Under the pieces are notes generated by a model. That model ran no database searches. It saw only the letters and a program-made list of their open reading frames with translations, and had not been told where the DNA came from. A stretch of 64,000 nt of DNA from an uncultured Oscillospiraceae bacterium (lineage in GTDB: Bacteria > Bacillota > Clostridia > Oscillospirales > Oscillospiraceae). The stretch lies in assembly GCA_934591895.1 (NCBI GenBank), contig CAKTPP010000004.1, positions 139,746 to 203,745 on the forward strand. Reading direction: 5' to 3'. The translations under genes were made by a program, and so were the position numbers. Positions within the stretch are counted from its first letter, which is position 1. Every line of letters begins with the position of its first letter. This document shows positions 1 through 7,805 of this stretch, in pieces.

Positions 1-513
1 GATGAGGAGCCCGACGCCCCGCTTGGCGACTACACCGGCGCCGGCGTCATCTTCGGCGTGACCGGCGGCGTGACCGAGGCCGTCATCCGCCGCGTGCTCG
101 ACGACGCCAGCCCGAACACCCTGCAGACCATCGCCGAGTGCGGCGTGCGCGGACTTGAGGGCACGAAGGCGTTCAGCGTCACGGCCGGCGATCTGACCAT
201 CCGCATCGCGGTGGTAAACGGTCTGGCCAATGCCGACCGGCTCATCGCCAAGGTCGAGTCCGGAGAGGAGCAGTTTGACTTCATCGAGGTCATGGCCTGC
301 CCGAACGGCTGCATCGGCGGCGGCGGTCAGCCCCCCGCCTGCAACAAGCGCAAGGCCGAGCGTGCCGAGGCCATCTTCAAGGCGGACGAGGCGTGCGCTC
401 TGCGCATCCCGCAGCAGAACCCCGATCTGTCGTATGTCTACGACAATCTGCTCAAGGGCCGTGCCCACGAGCTGCTGCACATCCACTATCCGGCACACGG
501 CGACCACGCCTGA
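1..513 (+). CDS. [FeFe] hydrogenase catalytic subunit, C-terminal part (5' end outside window)
   Basis: The reading frame is open from the first base, so the gene starts upstream. The last 170 residues are present. They carry the third H-cluster signature, ACPNGCIGGGGQP, which supplies a cysteine ligand to the active-site iron-sulfur cluster. A short cysteine-free tail follows (about 60 residues, ending HELLHIHYPAHGDHA) that matches the iron-hydrogenase small-subunit domain. The family reduces protons or oxidises H2 in anaerobic fermentation, in the cytoplasm, often in complex with NuoE/F-like electron-bifurcating subunits. The partners cannot be seen here, so whether it is HydA or HndD type is open. 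A strong terminator follows 20 bases after the stop. Confidence 0.93.
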   Translation, partial: DEEPDAPLGDYTGAGVIFGVTGGVTEAVIRRVLDDASPNTLQTIAECGVRGLEGTKAFSVTAGDLTIRIAVVNGLANADRLIAKVESGEEQFDFIEVMACPNGCIGGGGQPPACNKRKAERAEAIFKADEACALRIPQQNPDLSYVYDNLLKGRAHELLHIHYPAHGDHA

Positions 514-532
514 GCCGCGGGCAAAACAGAAT

Positions 533-571
533 AAAAACGTGCATGGAAGCTCGCTTCCATGCACGTTTTTT
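533..571 (+). terminator. Intrinsic terminator after the hydrogenase gene
   Basis: A perfect 17-bp stem (533-549 with 554-570) has a 4-base loop and ends in a run of T. It is A-rich on the other side, so it could work in both directions. Confidence 0.9.
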
Positions 572-613
572 GCTTGCGGGCGCGCGCCGCGCAGCCGGGA
601 TGGACTGCGCTGC

Positions 614-668
614 ACCTCCGGTCGGGCGGAAGGGTGAGAAAATCTCCGGTGTCCGGAACGCCGGAAAA
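614..668. repeat. Left copy of a 55-bp direct repeat bracketing repeat element copy 5
   Basis: This 55-bp block recurs at 797-851 with 50 of 55 bases identical. The two copies bracket the structured repeat at 669-796. It has no coding potential and is not a simple hairpin. Confidence 0.85.
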
Positions 669-796
669 GCCTCGCAGAGTTTCGCCGCCGGAGCGGCGAA
701 AGGAAATTTGACCATTTTCTTCGGCGACATGTGCGTCGAAGAAAATACTTCTCAGGCTGCAAGTGTGGAATTTGGGCGCGGAGGGGGCGTCTGCGT
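669..796 (+). repeat. Dispersed hairpin repeat, copy 5 (left half conserved)
   Basis: It shares the order of parts seen in the full copies at 13.2 kb and 30.0 kb: a CCTCGCAGAG start, hairpin a (TTTCGCCGC paired with GCGGCGAAA, 680-701), and hairpin b (ATTTTCTTCG paired with CGAAGAAAAT, 714-746). Stem a differs from the full copies on both strands, so pairing is kept. After the GGCTGCAA motif the similarity fades and the right-hand hairpins are missing. It lies between the convergent hydrogenase and hpf genes. Confidence 0.8.
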
Positions 797-851
797 ACCT
801 CCGGTCGAGCGGAAGGGCGAGAAAATCTCCGGTGTCCGTAACGTCAGAAAA
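797..851. repeat. Right copy of the 55-bp direct repeat
   Basis: It matches 614-668 with five mismatches. It directly abuts the hpf terminator hairpin. Confidence 0.85.
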
Positions 852-877
852 CCCCGCGCCGGATGGCGCGGGGTTTT
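848..877 (-). terminator. Intrinsic terminator of hpf (bidirectional)
   Basis: The CCCCGCGCC/GGCGCGGGG hairpin is flanked by AAAA on the left and TTTT on the right. It sits about 70 bases past the hpf stop codon. Confidence 0.8.
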
Positions 878-945
878 GTGTGTTTTGCTGTCTGCTCAGG
901 CAGAGCGGGGAAGCCGCACGATCTGCCGGGCGGGGCGGGGGACGC

Positions 946-1491
946 TCACTCCGCCGTGTCGGAGATGAGGCCGTAGCCGCCGTCCTTGCGCCGATAGACC
1001 ACCGACACCGCACCGTCGGCCGCGACATCGCGGAAGACGAAGAACGTGTGCTCGAGCAGATCCATCTGCAAAATCGCCTCCTCGACGCTCATGGGCTTGA
1101 TGGGGAAGCGCTTGCGGCGCACGATCTCGAACGCGCCGGCCTCGGCCGTGTCGTCCGCGGGGAGGTAATCGGGCTGCACCTCGCGCTCGAACGCACCGTC
1201 GCGCAGCTTCTTGGCGAGGCGGGTCTTGTTCTTGCGGATCTGGCGCTCGATCGTCGCCACGGCGGAATCGACGGAGGCGTACATGTCGCTCGTCGTCTCG
1301 TGGGCGCGGAAGAACGTGCCGTTGTTCTTGATCGTGATCTCGGCCGTGAAGCGGCCGCGCTCCGTGCTGAAGGTGACGTTTGCCTCGCTTTCCGTGCGGA
1401 AGAGCCGGTCGATCTTGCTGACCTTCTTCTCCGCATACGCGCGCAGGGAACCGGACGGGGCCATTTTCTTTTCGATGAACGTGAACTTCAT
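946..1491 (-). CDS. hpf: Ribosome hibernation promoting factor, long form
   Basis: This 181-residue protein has the length of the long-form HPF of Gram-positive bacteria. Residues 1-100 form the S30AE/YfiA-like ribosome-binding domain, starting MKFTFIEKKMAPSGSL with basic helices RQIRKNKTRLAKKLRD. Residues 120-181 form the C-terminal dimerisation domain (RRKRFPIKPMSVEEAILQMD, then HTFFVFRDV). In this family the C-terminal domain pairs two 70S ribosomes into an inactive 100S dimer in stationary phase. The start has a good AAAGGAG site. It is probably monocistronic, with its own terminator at 848-877. Confidence 0.96.
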   Translation of the reverse strand: MKFTFIEKKMAPSGSLRAYAEKKVSKIDRLFRTESEANVTFSTERGRFTAEITIKNNGTFFRAHETTSDMYASVDSAVATIERQIRKNKTRLAKKLRDGAFEREVQPDYLPADDTAEAGAFEIVRRKRFPIKPMSVEEAILQMDLLEHTFFVFRDVAADGAVSVVYRRKDGGYGLISDTAE

Positions 1492-1640
1492 AAAACGCCA
1501 CTCCTTTCAGGTTTGCACTCCGGGTCATCCCGGATCGTTGTGTACATGATAGCCGACTTCGCGGCAAAAAGAAAGCAGAATCTGTGAACTTTTCCCCGAT
1601 CACCGCGCGATCGGCGTTTTTTTCCAGCGGGAAGCAGGGC

Positions 1641-2030
1641 TCAGCCCTTTTTCGCCTCCGCCTTGGCGAGAAACTTCTCGGCCATGATGAGGAAGCGCTC
1701 GTGCGTGCCCTGACCGATCGGACCGGCATCGTCGGACGCCGTGACGCGGAACACGAGGCGGCGGCGGTCGACCTCAACGAGCTCGGCCTTGGCCGTGACG
1801 TGCATACCGACGGGGGTCGCCGCGTCGTGTGAGACGTCAAGCTTCGTGCCGACGCTGCTCTGGCCTTCCTCCAGAGCGTCTGCAATGGCGTTGCAGGCGG
1901 CATTTTCCATCAGGGCGATCATATACGGCGTCGCGAACACCGGCAGGGAGCCGGAGCCGACAGCGGCCGCAGTATTTTCAGGCGTCACGACGGTGGAAGC
2001 GGTACCGACGGCGCCAACGGAAATGGACAT
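1641..2030 (-). CDS. Thioesterase, FlK-like hotdog fold
   Basis: The product is 129 residues. An earlier in-frame start exists, but MSISVGAVGTAS is preceded by AAGGAGAG at 7 bases, so the shorter form is chosen. The sequence resembles fluoroacetyl-CoA thioesterase-like proteins: TPENTAAAVGSGSLPVFATPYMIALMENAA near the N-terminus, a central GTKLDVSHDAATPVGM strand region, and a C-terminal GTHERFLIM. The family has a hotdog fold and cleaves acyl-CoA thioesters in the cytoplasm. The substrate cannot be read from sequence; fluoroacetate is unlikely in this setting. It lies upstream of hpf on the same strand. Confidence 0.85.
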   Translation of the reverse strand: MSISVGAVGTASTVVTPENTAAAVGSGSLPVFATPYMIALMENAACNAIADALEEGQSSVGTKLDVSHDAATPVGMHVTAKAELVEVDRRRLVFRVTASDDAGPIGQGTHERFLIMAEKFLAKAEAKKG

Positions 2031-2187
2031 GGGAAATCTCTCCTTTACTACGTTTGTGAGCCACCGGCGACGCCCGACGTATGTGCGTTTGCCGACCGGG
2101 GGTAAGGTTAGTTTAACATGATTCCAGAGGGAACGCAACCAAAATTCCGCGCCGCACGCGCGGTCGTGTTAACGTTGTGTCAGTCCT

Positions 2188-2215
2188 TGCAGGACGGGCA
2201 TTCCGGTGCTATAAT
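2188..2215 (+). promoter_or_regulatory. Probable glyQS promoter
   Basis: A perfect TATAAT at 2210-2215 is preceded at 16 bases by a weak TTGCAG. The roughly 105-base leader down to the start codon is GC-rich and contains a TCCGCCA/TGGCGGA hairpin just before the ribosome binding site. No T-box specifier or antiterminator motif was found. Confidence 0.55.
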
Positions 2216-2323
2216 ATTTATTTGTCCGGCAGAGGTATTTCCGGCCGGGCGCGTCCCGCCGAAGCCATCGGCGGAGAACATTTGGCTTCCGCCATCGCCA
2301 TTGGCGGAGCAGGGAGGAACATC

Positions 2324-3724
2324 ATGAAAAACACCGAAAAGACAATGGACAAGATCGTCGCCCTGTGCAAGAACCGCGGCTTTGTATACCCCGGCTCCGA
2401 GATCTACGGCGGCCTCGCCAACTCCTGGGACTACGGCCCGCTCGGCGTGGAGCTGAAAAACAACGTCAAGCGCGCATGGTGGCAGAAGTTCGTGCAGGAA
2501 AACCCCTACAACGTCGGGCTCGACTCCGCGATCCTCATGAACCCGCAGGTCTGGGTGGCTTCCGGCCACGTGACGACGTTCAACGATCCGCTCATTGACT
2601 GCAAGTCCTGCAAGATGCGCCACCGCGCCGACAAGCTCATCGAGGGCTGGCTGGCCGAAAACCCCATGCCCGACGTGAATGTCGAGGCCATGACCAACGA
2701 CGAGATGGTGGCCTTCATCCGCGCCCAGCAGATCCCCTGCCCGGGCTGCGGCAAGAGCGACTTTACCGATATCCGCAAATTCAACCTCATGTTCAAGACC
2801 CATCAGGGCGTGACCGAGGACACGGCCGCCGAGGTGTATCTGCGCCCCGAGACCGCGCAGGGCATTTTCGTCAACTTCAAGAACATCCAGCGCACGACGC
2901 GCCGCAAGATCCCGTTCGGCGTCTGCCAGGTCGGCAAGAGCTTCCGCAACGAGATCACGCCGGGCAACTTCATCTTCCGCATCCGCGAGTTTGAGCAGAT
3001 GGAGCTGGAGTTCTTCTGCGAGCCGGGCACGGATCTGGAGTGGTTCGATTACTGGCGCAGCTTCTGCCATGAGTGGCTCAAGGGTCTGCGTATGCAGGAC
3101 GAGAACCTCCGTCTGCGCGACCATGAGAAGGAGGAGCTGAGCTTCTACTCCAAGGCCACGACCGACTTTGAGTATCTGTTCCCGTTCGGCTGGGGCGAGC
3201 TCTGGGGCGTCGCCGACCGCACGAACTATGACCTGAGCCAGCACCAGAAGTTCTCCGGTCAGGACATGGACTATTTCGATCAGGAGAAAAACGAGCACTA
3301 CATCCCCTACGTCATCGAGCCGTCGCTCGGCGCCGACCGCGTGACGCTGGCCTTCCTGTGTGAGGCGTATGACGAGGAGGTCGTGGACGAGGCCAAGAAC
3401 GACACCCGCGTCGTGATGCACTTCCACCCGGCGCTCGCGCCGTTCAAGTGCGCGGTGCTGCCGCTGTCGAAAAAGCTCTCCGAGCCCGCGACCGAGCTCT
3501 ACCACCAGCTGCAGAAGCACTTCATGTGCGACTACGACGAGGCCGGCTCGATCGGCAAGCGCTACCGCCGTCAGGACGAGATCGGCACGCCGTACTGCGT
3601 GACGTTCGACTTTGACTCGGCGGAGGACGGCTGCGTGACCGTGCGCGACCGCGACAGCATGCAGCAGGAGCGCATCCCCATGGATCAGCTCGCCGACTAC
3701 ATTGCCGCGCGCATCCGGTTTTAA
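2324..3724 (+). CDS. glyQS: Glycyl-tRNA synthetase, dimeric class II type
   Basis: This 466-residue enzyme charges tRNA-Gly with glycine. It has the single-chain (alpha2) architecture: [20 protein letters not shown], then motif 1 ([14 protein letters not shown]), a zinc-binding insertion with CKSC and CPGCG pairs, motif 2 ([19 protein letters not shown]), and motif 3 ([12 protein letters not shown]). The C-terminal 120 residues form the anticodon-binding domain ([15 protein letters not shown]). The ATG at 2324 has GGAGG 6 bases upstream. An in-frame extension to 2177 would read through the promoter and was rejected. A small membrane protein follows 3 bases after the stop. Confidence 0.97.
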   Translation: MKNTEKTMDKIVALCKNRGFVYPGSEIYGGLANSWDYGPLGVELKNNVKRAWWQKFVQENPYNVGLDSAILMNPQVWVASGHVTTFNDPLIDCKSCKMRHRADKLIEGWLAENPMPDVNVEAMTNDEMVAFIRAQQIPCPGCGKSDFTDIRKFNLMFKTHQGVTEDTAAEVYLRPETAQGIFVNFKNIQRTTRRKIPFGVCQVGKSFRNEITPGNFIFRIREFEQMELEFFCEPGTDLEWFDYWRSFCHEWLKGLRMQDENLRLRDHEKEELSFYSKATTDFEYLFPFGWGELWGVADRTNYDLSQHQKFSGQDMDYFDQEKNEHYIPYVIEPSLGADRVTLAFLCEAYDEEVVDEAKNDTRVVMHFHPALAPFKCAVLPLSKKLSEPATELYHQLQKHFMCDYDEAGSIGKRYRRQDEIGTPYCVTFDFDSAEDGCVTVRDRDSMQQERIPMDQLADYIAARIRF

Positions 3725-3727
3725 GCC

Positions 3728-4108
3728 ATGCCGAAGATCGTCCCGCCGCCGGACCCGATCGCGAAGGAGGAACCCGGTGCGCAGATCGCCCGCTGGCTCG
3801 GGCCGGTGGGCGGCGCCTTTGTGCTGCTGCTGTCGGTGCTGATGATCGTGTTTTGCTTCACGGCGGGGGCAAACCCCGTGCCGGGCTACGACCCGCCGCA
3901 TGACAGCGATTATTACGCCGCACATCCCGAGGAGCTCGCGCAGGAGCTCAACGCGAATTTCCTGCCCGCGCTCGACGAGACCGCGCACGCCGAGGCAAAC
4001 GGCGATACCGTTACCGTGACGGCCTCGGCCAAGGAGTACGTGCCCGTGCGCGGCGCGGTGCTGAAGTTTTACGACGCGGCGCTCTTTACGTTTGAGAAGG
4101 CAGATTAG
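3728..4108 (+). CDS. Small single-pass membrane protein of unknown function
   Basis: The product is 126 residues. After a short proline-rich start (MPKIVPPPDP) there is one membrane segment at about residues 27-50 (VGGAFVLLLSVLMIVFCFTA). An acidic extracytoplasmic part of about 75 residues follows. No known domain is recognised. It starts 3 bases after glyQS and ends 35 bases before nadE, so it is probably co-transcribed with both. The downstream domain (NGDTVTVTASAKEYVPVRG) looks like a short beta module. Confidence 0.7.
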   Translation: MPKIVPPPDPIAKEEPGAQIARWLGPVGGAFVLLLSVLMIVFCFTAGANPVPGYDPPHDSDYYAAHPEELAQELNANFLPALDETAHAEANGDTVTVTASAKEYVPVRGAVLKFYDAALFTFEKAD

Positions 4109-4143
4109 ATCAGAATAGAAATAGAAGAAAAGGAAGAATCAAT

Positions 4144-6042
4144 ATGAAACACGGATTTATCAAGGTTGCAGCGGCTGCTCCCGAGATCCGGGTAGCAGAC
4201 CCGATGTTCAATGCGGATGCCGTTATCCGCGCCATGGACGAGCATGCGCGCCTCGGCGTGAAGGTGCTCGTGTTCCCGGAGCTGACGCTCACAGGTGCGA
4301 CCTGCGGCGATCTGTTTTACCAGAACACGCTGCTTGCAGGCGCGGCGGCCGCGCTCGAGAAGGTCGTTCAGGCGTCCGCGGGCAAGGACATGCTCGTGTT
4401 CGTCGGCCTGCCGGTCGCGCAGGGCGCGAAGGTGTATGACGCGGCGGCCGTCGTGTGCAACGGCGAGCTGCTCGGCGTCGTGCCGGCGAGCTGCCCGGGC
4501 GACAAGCACTTTGCGCTGCCCGGCGCGCTGCTCGACGACATCACGATCGGCGCGCTCGGCCCGGTCGATTTCCACGCGCAGCAGCTGTTCCAGCACAGCG
4601 AGGTCGGTGAGCTGACCGCCGCCGTGCTTGTCGGCGCGGACGTGACCGCGCCGGTGTCTCCGGCCGTGCGCCACGCGCTCGCCGGGGCGACCGTGCTCGT
4701 CGAGATGGCGGGCTTCCCGATGACGACGGACTCCGTCTGCCGTGTGACCACCGCCGTGCGCGCCGAGAGCGCGAGACTGCACGCCGGTGTCGTGCTCGCG
4801 GCGCCCGGCTTCGGCGAGTCGAGCACCGATGCGACGTATTCCGGCCTGTGCCTCATCGTCGAGGACGGCAAGGTGCTCGAGAGCGCCGAGGACGGCTGCA
4901 CCGACGTCGTGACCGAGCTGGATGTGCAGATGCTCATCGCCGCGCGCCGCAGGGACGCCGCCTTCACCGGCGACGCCGCGTCCTACGTCGTCACCGAGTG
5001 GGGCGAGGGCATGGAGGAGACCGTGCTCACCCGCCCGTTCGGCAAGTACCCCTACCGTCCGGACGATCCGGCGGATTACCACGCGGCGGCCGAACGCCTG
5101 CTGCATATGCAGGCTGCGAGCCTTGTGCGCCGCATGCAGTACGCCAACCTCAAGCATCCGGTCGTCGGCATCTCCGGCGGTGTGGACTCGACGCTCGCCG
5201 TCATCATCTGCGCCGAGGCCGTGAAGATGATGGGGCTGCCGGCCGACTATGTGACCGCCGTGACCATGCCGTGCTTCGGCACGACCGACCGCACGAAGTC
5301 CAACGCCATCATCGTGTCCGAGCAGCTTGGCGCGACCGTGCGCGTGATCGACATCGGCGAGAGCGTCATGCAGCACTTCAAGGACATCGGCCACGACCCC
5401 GAAAACCGCAACGTCGTGTATGAAAACGCGCAGGCGCGCGAGCGCACCCAGATCCTCATGGACGTGGCCAACGGCTTTGCCGACGGCGGCATCCATGTCG
5501 GCACGGAGGACATGTCCGAGTACGCCGACGGCTGGTGCACCTACAACGGCGACCATATCTCGATGTATGACGTCAACGTCGGCTCGACCAAGACCATGGT
5601 GCAGATGGTCGTGCGCTACGTCGCCGAGACCACGGACGACGACGTGCTGTCCAAGGCGCTGCTGGACGTGCTTGACACGCCGGTCAGCCCCGAGCTGCTG
5701 CCGCCGACGCGCAACGGCGAGATCGCCCAGAAGAGCGAGGACTCCGTCGGCCCGTACAACCTTCAGGACTTCTTCCTGTACTATCTGGTCGATCACGGCT
5801 TTGCGCCCGAGAAGGTGCTGCGTCTGGCCGATGCCGCCTACGGGGACGAGTTTGACCATGCGACGCTCAAGAAGTGGCTGCGCAGCTACTGCCGCCGCCT
5901 CTTCAGCCAGCAGTTCAAGCGCTCCTGCCTGCAGGACGGCCCGACGCTCAACGGCTTCAGCTTCTCGCCGCGCACCGGCTTCACCATGCCGTCTGACGGC
6001 TCGGACGCGCTGTATCTGGCGACCGTGGACGCGCTGAAGTAA
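4144..6042 (+). CDS. nadE: Glutamine-dependent NAD+ synthetase
   Basis: The 632-residue two-domain enzyme makes NAD+ from deamido-NAD+, ATP and glutamine. Residues 1-270 are the nitrilase-type glutaminase domain. It has the catalytic Glu in FPELTLTGATCGD and a Lys region near PASCPGDKHF. The expected catalytic Cys is less obvious than in textbook members. Residues 320-632 are the ATP-pyrophosphatase synthetase domain with the P-loop VVGISGGVDSTLAV and GTEDMSEYADGWCTYNGDH. The start has AAAGGAAG upstream. It is the last gene of a glyQS-led cluster, closed by a strong terminator at 6063. Confidence 0.96.
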   Translation: MKHGFIKVAAAAPEIRVADPMFNADAVIRAMDEHARLGVKVLVFPELTLTGATCGDLFYQNTLLAGAAAALEKVVQASAGKDMLVFVGLPVAQGAKVYDAAAVVCNGELLGVVPASCPGDKHFALPGALLDDITIGALGPVDFHAQQLFQHSEVGELTAAVLVGADVTAPVSPAVRHALAGATVLVEMAGFPMTTDSVCRVTTAVRAESARLHAGVVLAAPGFGESSTDATYSGLCLIVEDGKVLESAEDGCTDVVTELDVQMLIAARRRDAAFTGDAASYVVTEWGEGMEETVLTRPFGKYPYRPDDPADYHAAAERLLHMQAASLVRRMQYANLKHPVVGISGGVDSTLAVIICAEAVKMMGLPADYVTAVTMPCFGTTDRTKSNAIIVSEQLGATVRVIDIGESVMQHFKDIGHDPENRNVVYENAQARERTQILMDVANGFADGGIHVGTEDMSEYADGWCTYNGDHISMYDVNVGSTKTMVQMVVRYVAETTDDDVLSKALLDVLDTPVSPELLPPTRNGEIAQKSEDSVGPYNLQDFFLYYLVDHGFAPEKVLRLADAAYGDEFDHATLKKWLRSYCRRLFSQQFKRSCLQDGPTLNGFSFSPRTGFTMPSDGSDALYLATVDALK

Positions 6043-6062
6043 TCCCCGTTATCAAAAATGCT

Positions 6063-6106
6063 CAAGAGCGGATGTGCAAACTTTGCATATCCGCTCTTGA
6101 TTTTTT
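6063..6106 (+). terminator. Intrinsic terminator after nadE
   Basis: A long imperfect stem (CAAGAGCGGAT... with ...ATCCGCTCTTG) is followed by six T. Confidence 0.9.
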
Positions 6107-6180
6107 GCGCCGGATTGGGTATTATACTCCTGCGCTATATCCCGCCCGGAGCGGGAACAGCAGCTTAGGAGGTATAAAAA

Positions 6181-6777
6181 ATGAACAACAGCAATGGTAA
6201 GACCCGGCGTCTGGCTGGGCTTGCACTCTTCACCGCCATCGTCGTCGTGCTGCAGCTGCTCGGCAGCTTCATCAAGGTCGGCCCGTTTGCCGTGTCGCTC
6301 GTGCTGATCCCGATCGTGGTCGGCGCGGCTGTCTACGGTGTGAAAGCCGGAGCCTGGCTCGGCTTCGTGTTTGGCGTCGTCGTCACGATCGCCGTCGTCA
6401 CCGGCGCCGATGCCGGCGGCTACATCATGTTTTCCGCGCGTCCGGTCATGACCGTGATCGTCTGCCTGCTCAAGGGCACCGCAGCCGGTTATGTCGCGGG
6501 TCTTGTCTACCGCGCCATCAGCAAAAAGAATTCTCTCGTCGGCGTGATCGTCGCGGCCGCTGCCGCGCCGGTCGTCAATACCGGTTTGTTCGTGCTTGCC
6601 ATGCTGCTGTTTTTCCAGCCGCAGCTTCAGGCATGGGCCGGCGGCACCGCCGTTGCAACCTATATCGTTACGGGCCTCGTGGGCGTGAACTTCCTGCTTG
6701 AGCTGGGTGTGAACCTCGTCCTGAGCCCGACCATCACCCGGCTGATCGCGGCCGGCAAGAAGGGTCCGGTGGACTGA
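6181..6777 (+). CDS. ECF transporter S component, probably for pantothenate
   Basis: This 198-residue integral membrane protein has six hydrophobic segments, in the size and style of substrate-binding (S) subunits of energy-coupling factor transporters (RRLAGLALFTAIVVVLQLLG at the start, GAWLGFVFGVVVTI in the middle). S subunits bind a vitamin and dock onto a shared T-A-A' module encoded elsewhere. The stop codon is 1 base before the coaX start, so the two are co-translated. From that link pantothenate is the likely substrate, but this is inference from context. A strong AGGAGGT site precedes the ATG. Confidence 0.88.
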   Translation: MNNSNGKTRRLAGLALFTAIVVVLQLLGSFIKVGPFAVSLVLIPIVVGAAVYGVKAGAWLGFVFGVVVTIAVVTGADAGGYIMFSARPVMTVIVCLLKGTAAGYVAGLVYRAISKKNSLVGVIVAAAAAPVVNTGLFVLAMLLFFQPQLQAWAGGTAVATYIVTGLVGVNFLLELGVNLVLSPTITRLIAAGKKGPVD

Positions 6778-6778
6778 T

Positions 6779-7552
6779 ATGCTTCTGGCTCTGGACGTTG
6801 GCAATACAAACATTGTGATCGGTTTTCTCGACGAGTCGGGCATCCGCAACATTGCCCGTCTGGAGACCGATCGCGACAAGACCGCGCACGAGTATGCGAT
6901 CTCGCTGCGGCAGGTGATCGAGTTTTCCGGCATTGCGCCGGAGGATATCGACGGGGCGATCCTGTCGTCCGTCGTGCCGCCGATCAACGGCGCGCTCGTC
7001 GCCGCCGTGCGCATGATCGCGGGCATCCGCCCGCTCGTCGTCGGCCCCGGCATGAAGACGGGGCTGAACATCGCGCTCGACAACCCCGCCACCATGGGCA
7101 GCGATCTCGTGGTCGGTGCGGCGGCGGCGCTCGCGATGCACGCGCCCCCGCTGATCATCATCGACATGGGCACGGCCACGACCATGACCGTCATCGACCG
7201 TGAGGCGCGTATCCTCGGCGGGGCGATCATCCCCGGCGTGGGCATCTCACTCGAGGCGCTTGCGAGCGGCACGTCGCAGCTGCCGCACATCTCGCTCGAC
7301 GCACCGAAAAAGTGCATCAGCACCGACACGATCGAGGCCATGCGCTCCGGCAGCGTTTACGGTACGGCTGCCATGCTTGACGGCATGATCGGCCGTATGG
7401 AGGATGAGCTCGGCGAGCCCGCCACCGTCATTGCGACCGGCGGCCTCGGCGGCGTTGTGATCCCGTACTGCCGGCGCGAGATCACCTATGAAAAGAACCT
7501 GCTGCTCAACGGGCTGTGGGCACTGTATCAGAAAAATAAGCGCAGACGCTGA
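6779..7552 (+). CDS. coaX: Type III pantothenate kinase
   Basis: The 257-residue enzyme phosphorylates pantothenate, the first step of coenzyme A synthesis. It shows the ASKHA-fold nucleotide motifs of the type III family: DVGNTNIVIGFLDE at the N-terminus, GADL-like GSDLVVGAAAALA, the phosphate loop IIIDMGTATTMTVID, and PGVGISLEALASGTSQLP. Type III kinases are insensitive to CoA feedback. It directly follows an ECF S component, which together suggests uptake and trapping of pantothenate. Confidence 0.97.
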   Translation: MLLALDVGNTNIVIGFLDESGIRNIARLETDRDKTAHEYAISLRQVIEFSGIAPEDIDGAILSSVVPPINGALVAAVRMIAGIRPLVVGPGMKTGLNIALDNPATMGSDLVVGAAAALAMHAPPLIIIDMGTATTMTVIDREARILGGAIIPGVGISLEALASGTSQLPHISLDAPKKCISTDTIEAMRSGSVYGTAAMLDGMIGRMEDELGEPATVIATGGLGGVVIPYCRREITYEKNLLLNGLWALYQKNKRRR

Positions 7553-7578
7553 AGCCTGCGCACAGAATGACACAATGG

Positions 7579-7607
7579 CGGCGCCGCAGAGATGCTCTGC
7601 GGCGCCG
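7579..7607 (+). terminator. Terminator-like hairpin after coaX
   Basis: A 13-bp perfect stem has a 3-base loop. The T tract is weak, so it may mark the 3' end of the mRNA more than drive release. Confidence 0.6.
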
Positions 7608-7632
7608 TTAAGACTGCCCGAAAAGCGCTGTT

Positions 7633-7740
7633 TGAACTGCACCCCATTCGTTAGACAGGTATGGCAAGATACTCAGTCCAAGGAATGGGGTGTTTTTAAT
7701 GCCAAAGAGCGCACCGGACAAGCGCTATACACCGGAATTC
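7633..7740 (+). pseudogene. IS3-family insertion sequence relic (left end and start of the orfA transposase)
   Basis: The segment starts TGAACTGCACCCCATT, like the left terminal repeat of IS3-family (IS150-group) elements. About 50 bases on, an ATG at 7699 opens MPKSAPDKRYTPEFKKR, the typical N-terminus of the orfA helix-turn-helix transposase subunit. The frame then runs into the terminator hairpin of the next gene, so only about 15 codons survive. No right end, orfB or target duplication is visible. The relic sits between the terminators of coaX and the SLH gene. Confidence 0.75.
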
Positions 7741-7775
7741 AAAAAAAGGCCCGCCGGAGACAGGCTCCGGCGGGC
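7741..7775 (-). terminator. Intrinsic terminator of the first SLH gene
   Basis: An 11-bp GCCCGCCGGAG/CTCCGGCGGGC stem is followed by seven T on the minus strand. Confidence 0.88.
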
Positions 7776-7805
7776 AGAGTGTTTCGTTTCAGGGGCAGGC
7801 GCGCT

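Noticed and set aside
614..851. CRISPR-like reading of the spaced repeats at the window start
   Set aside because: There are only two repeat units of 55 bp around one 128-bp element that matches other loci; there are no regular spacers and no cas genes.
1593..1613. CCGATC/GATCGG hairpin as terminator of the thioesterase gene
   Set aside because: The T run is on the plus-strand side, the wrong side for the minus-strand gene.
2216..2323. Possible T-box leader in front of glyQS
   Set aside because: The leader is only about 105 bases and has no recognisable antiterminator bulge or specifier loop and no terminator; only a short hairpin near the start.
4105..5859. Long minus-strand frame (584 codons) over nadE
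   Set aside because: Shadow of a well-recognised enzyme; Arg/His/Val-rich, no ribosome binding site.
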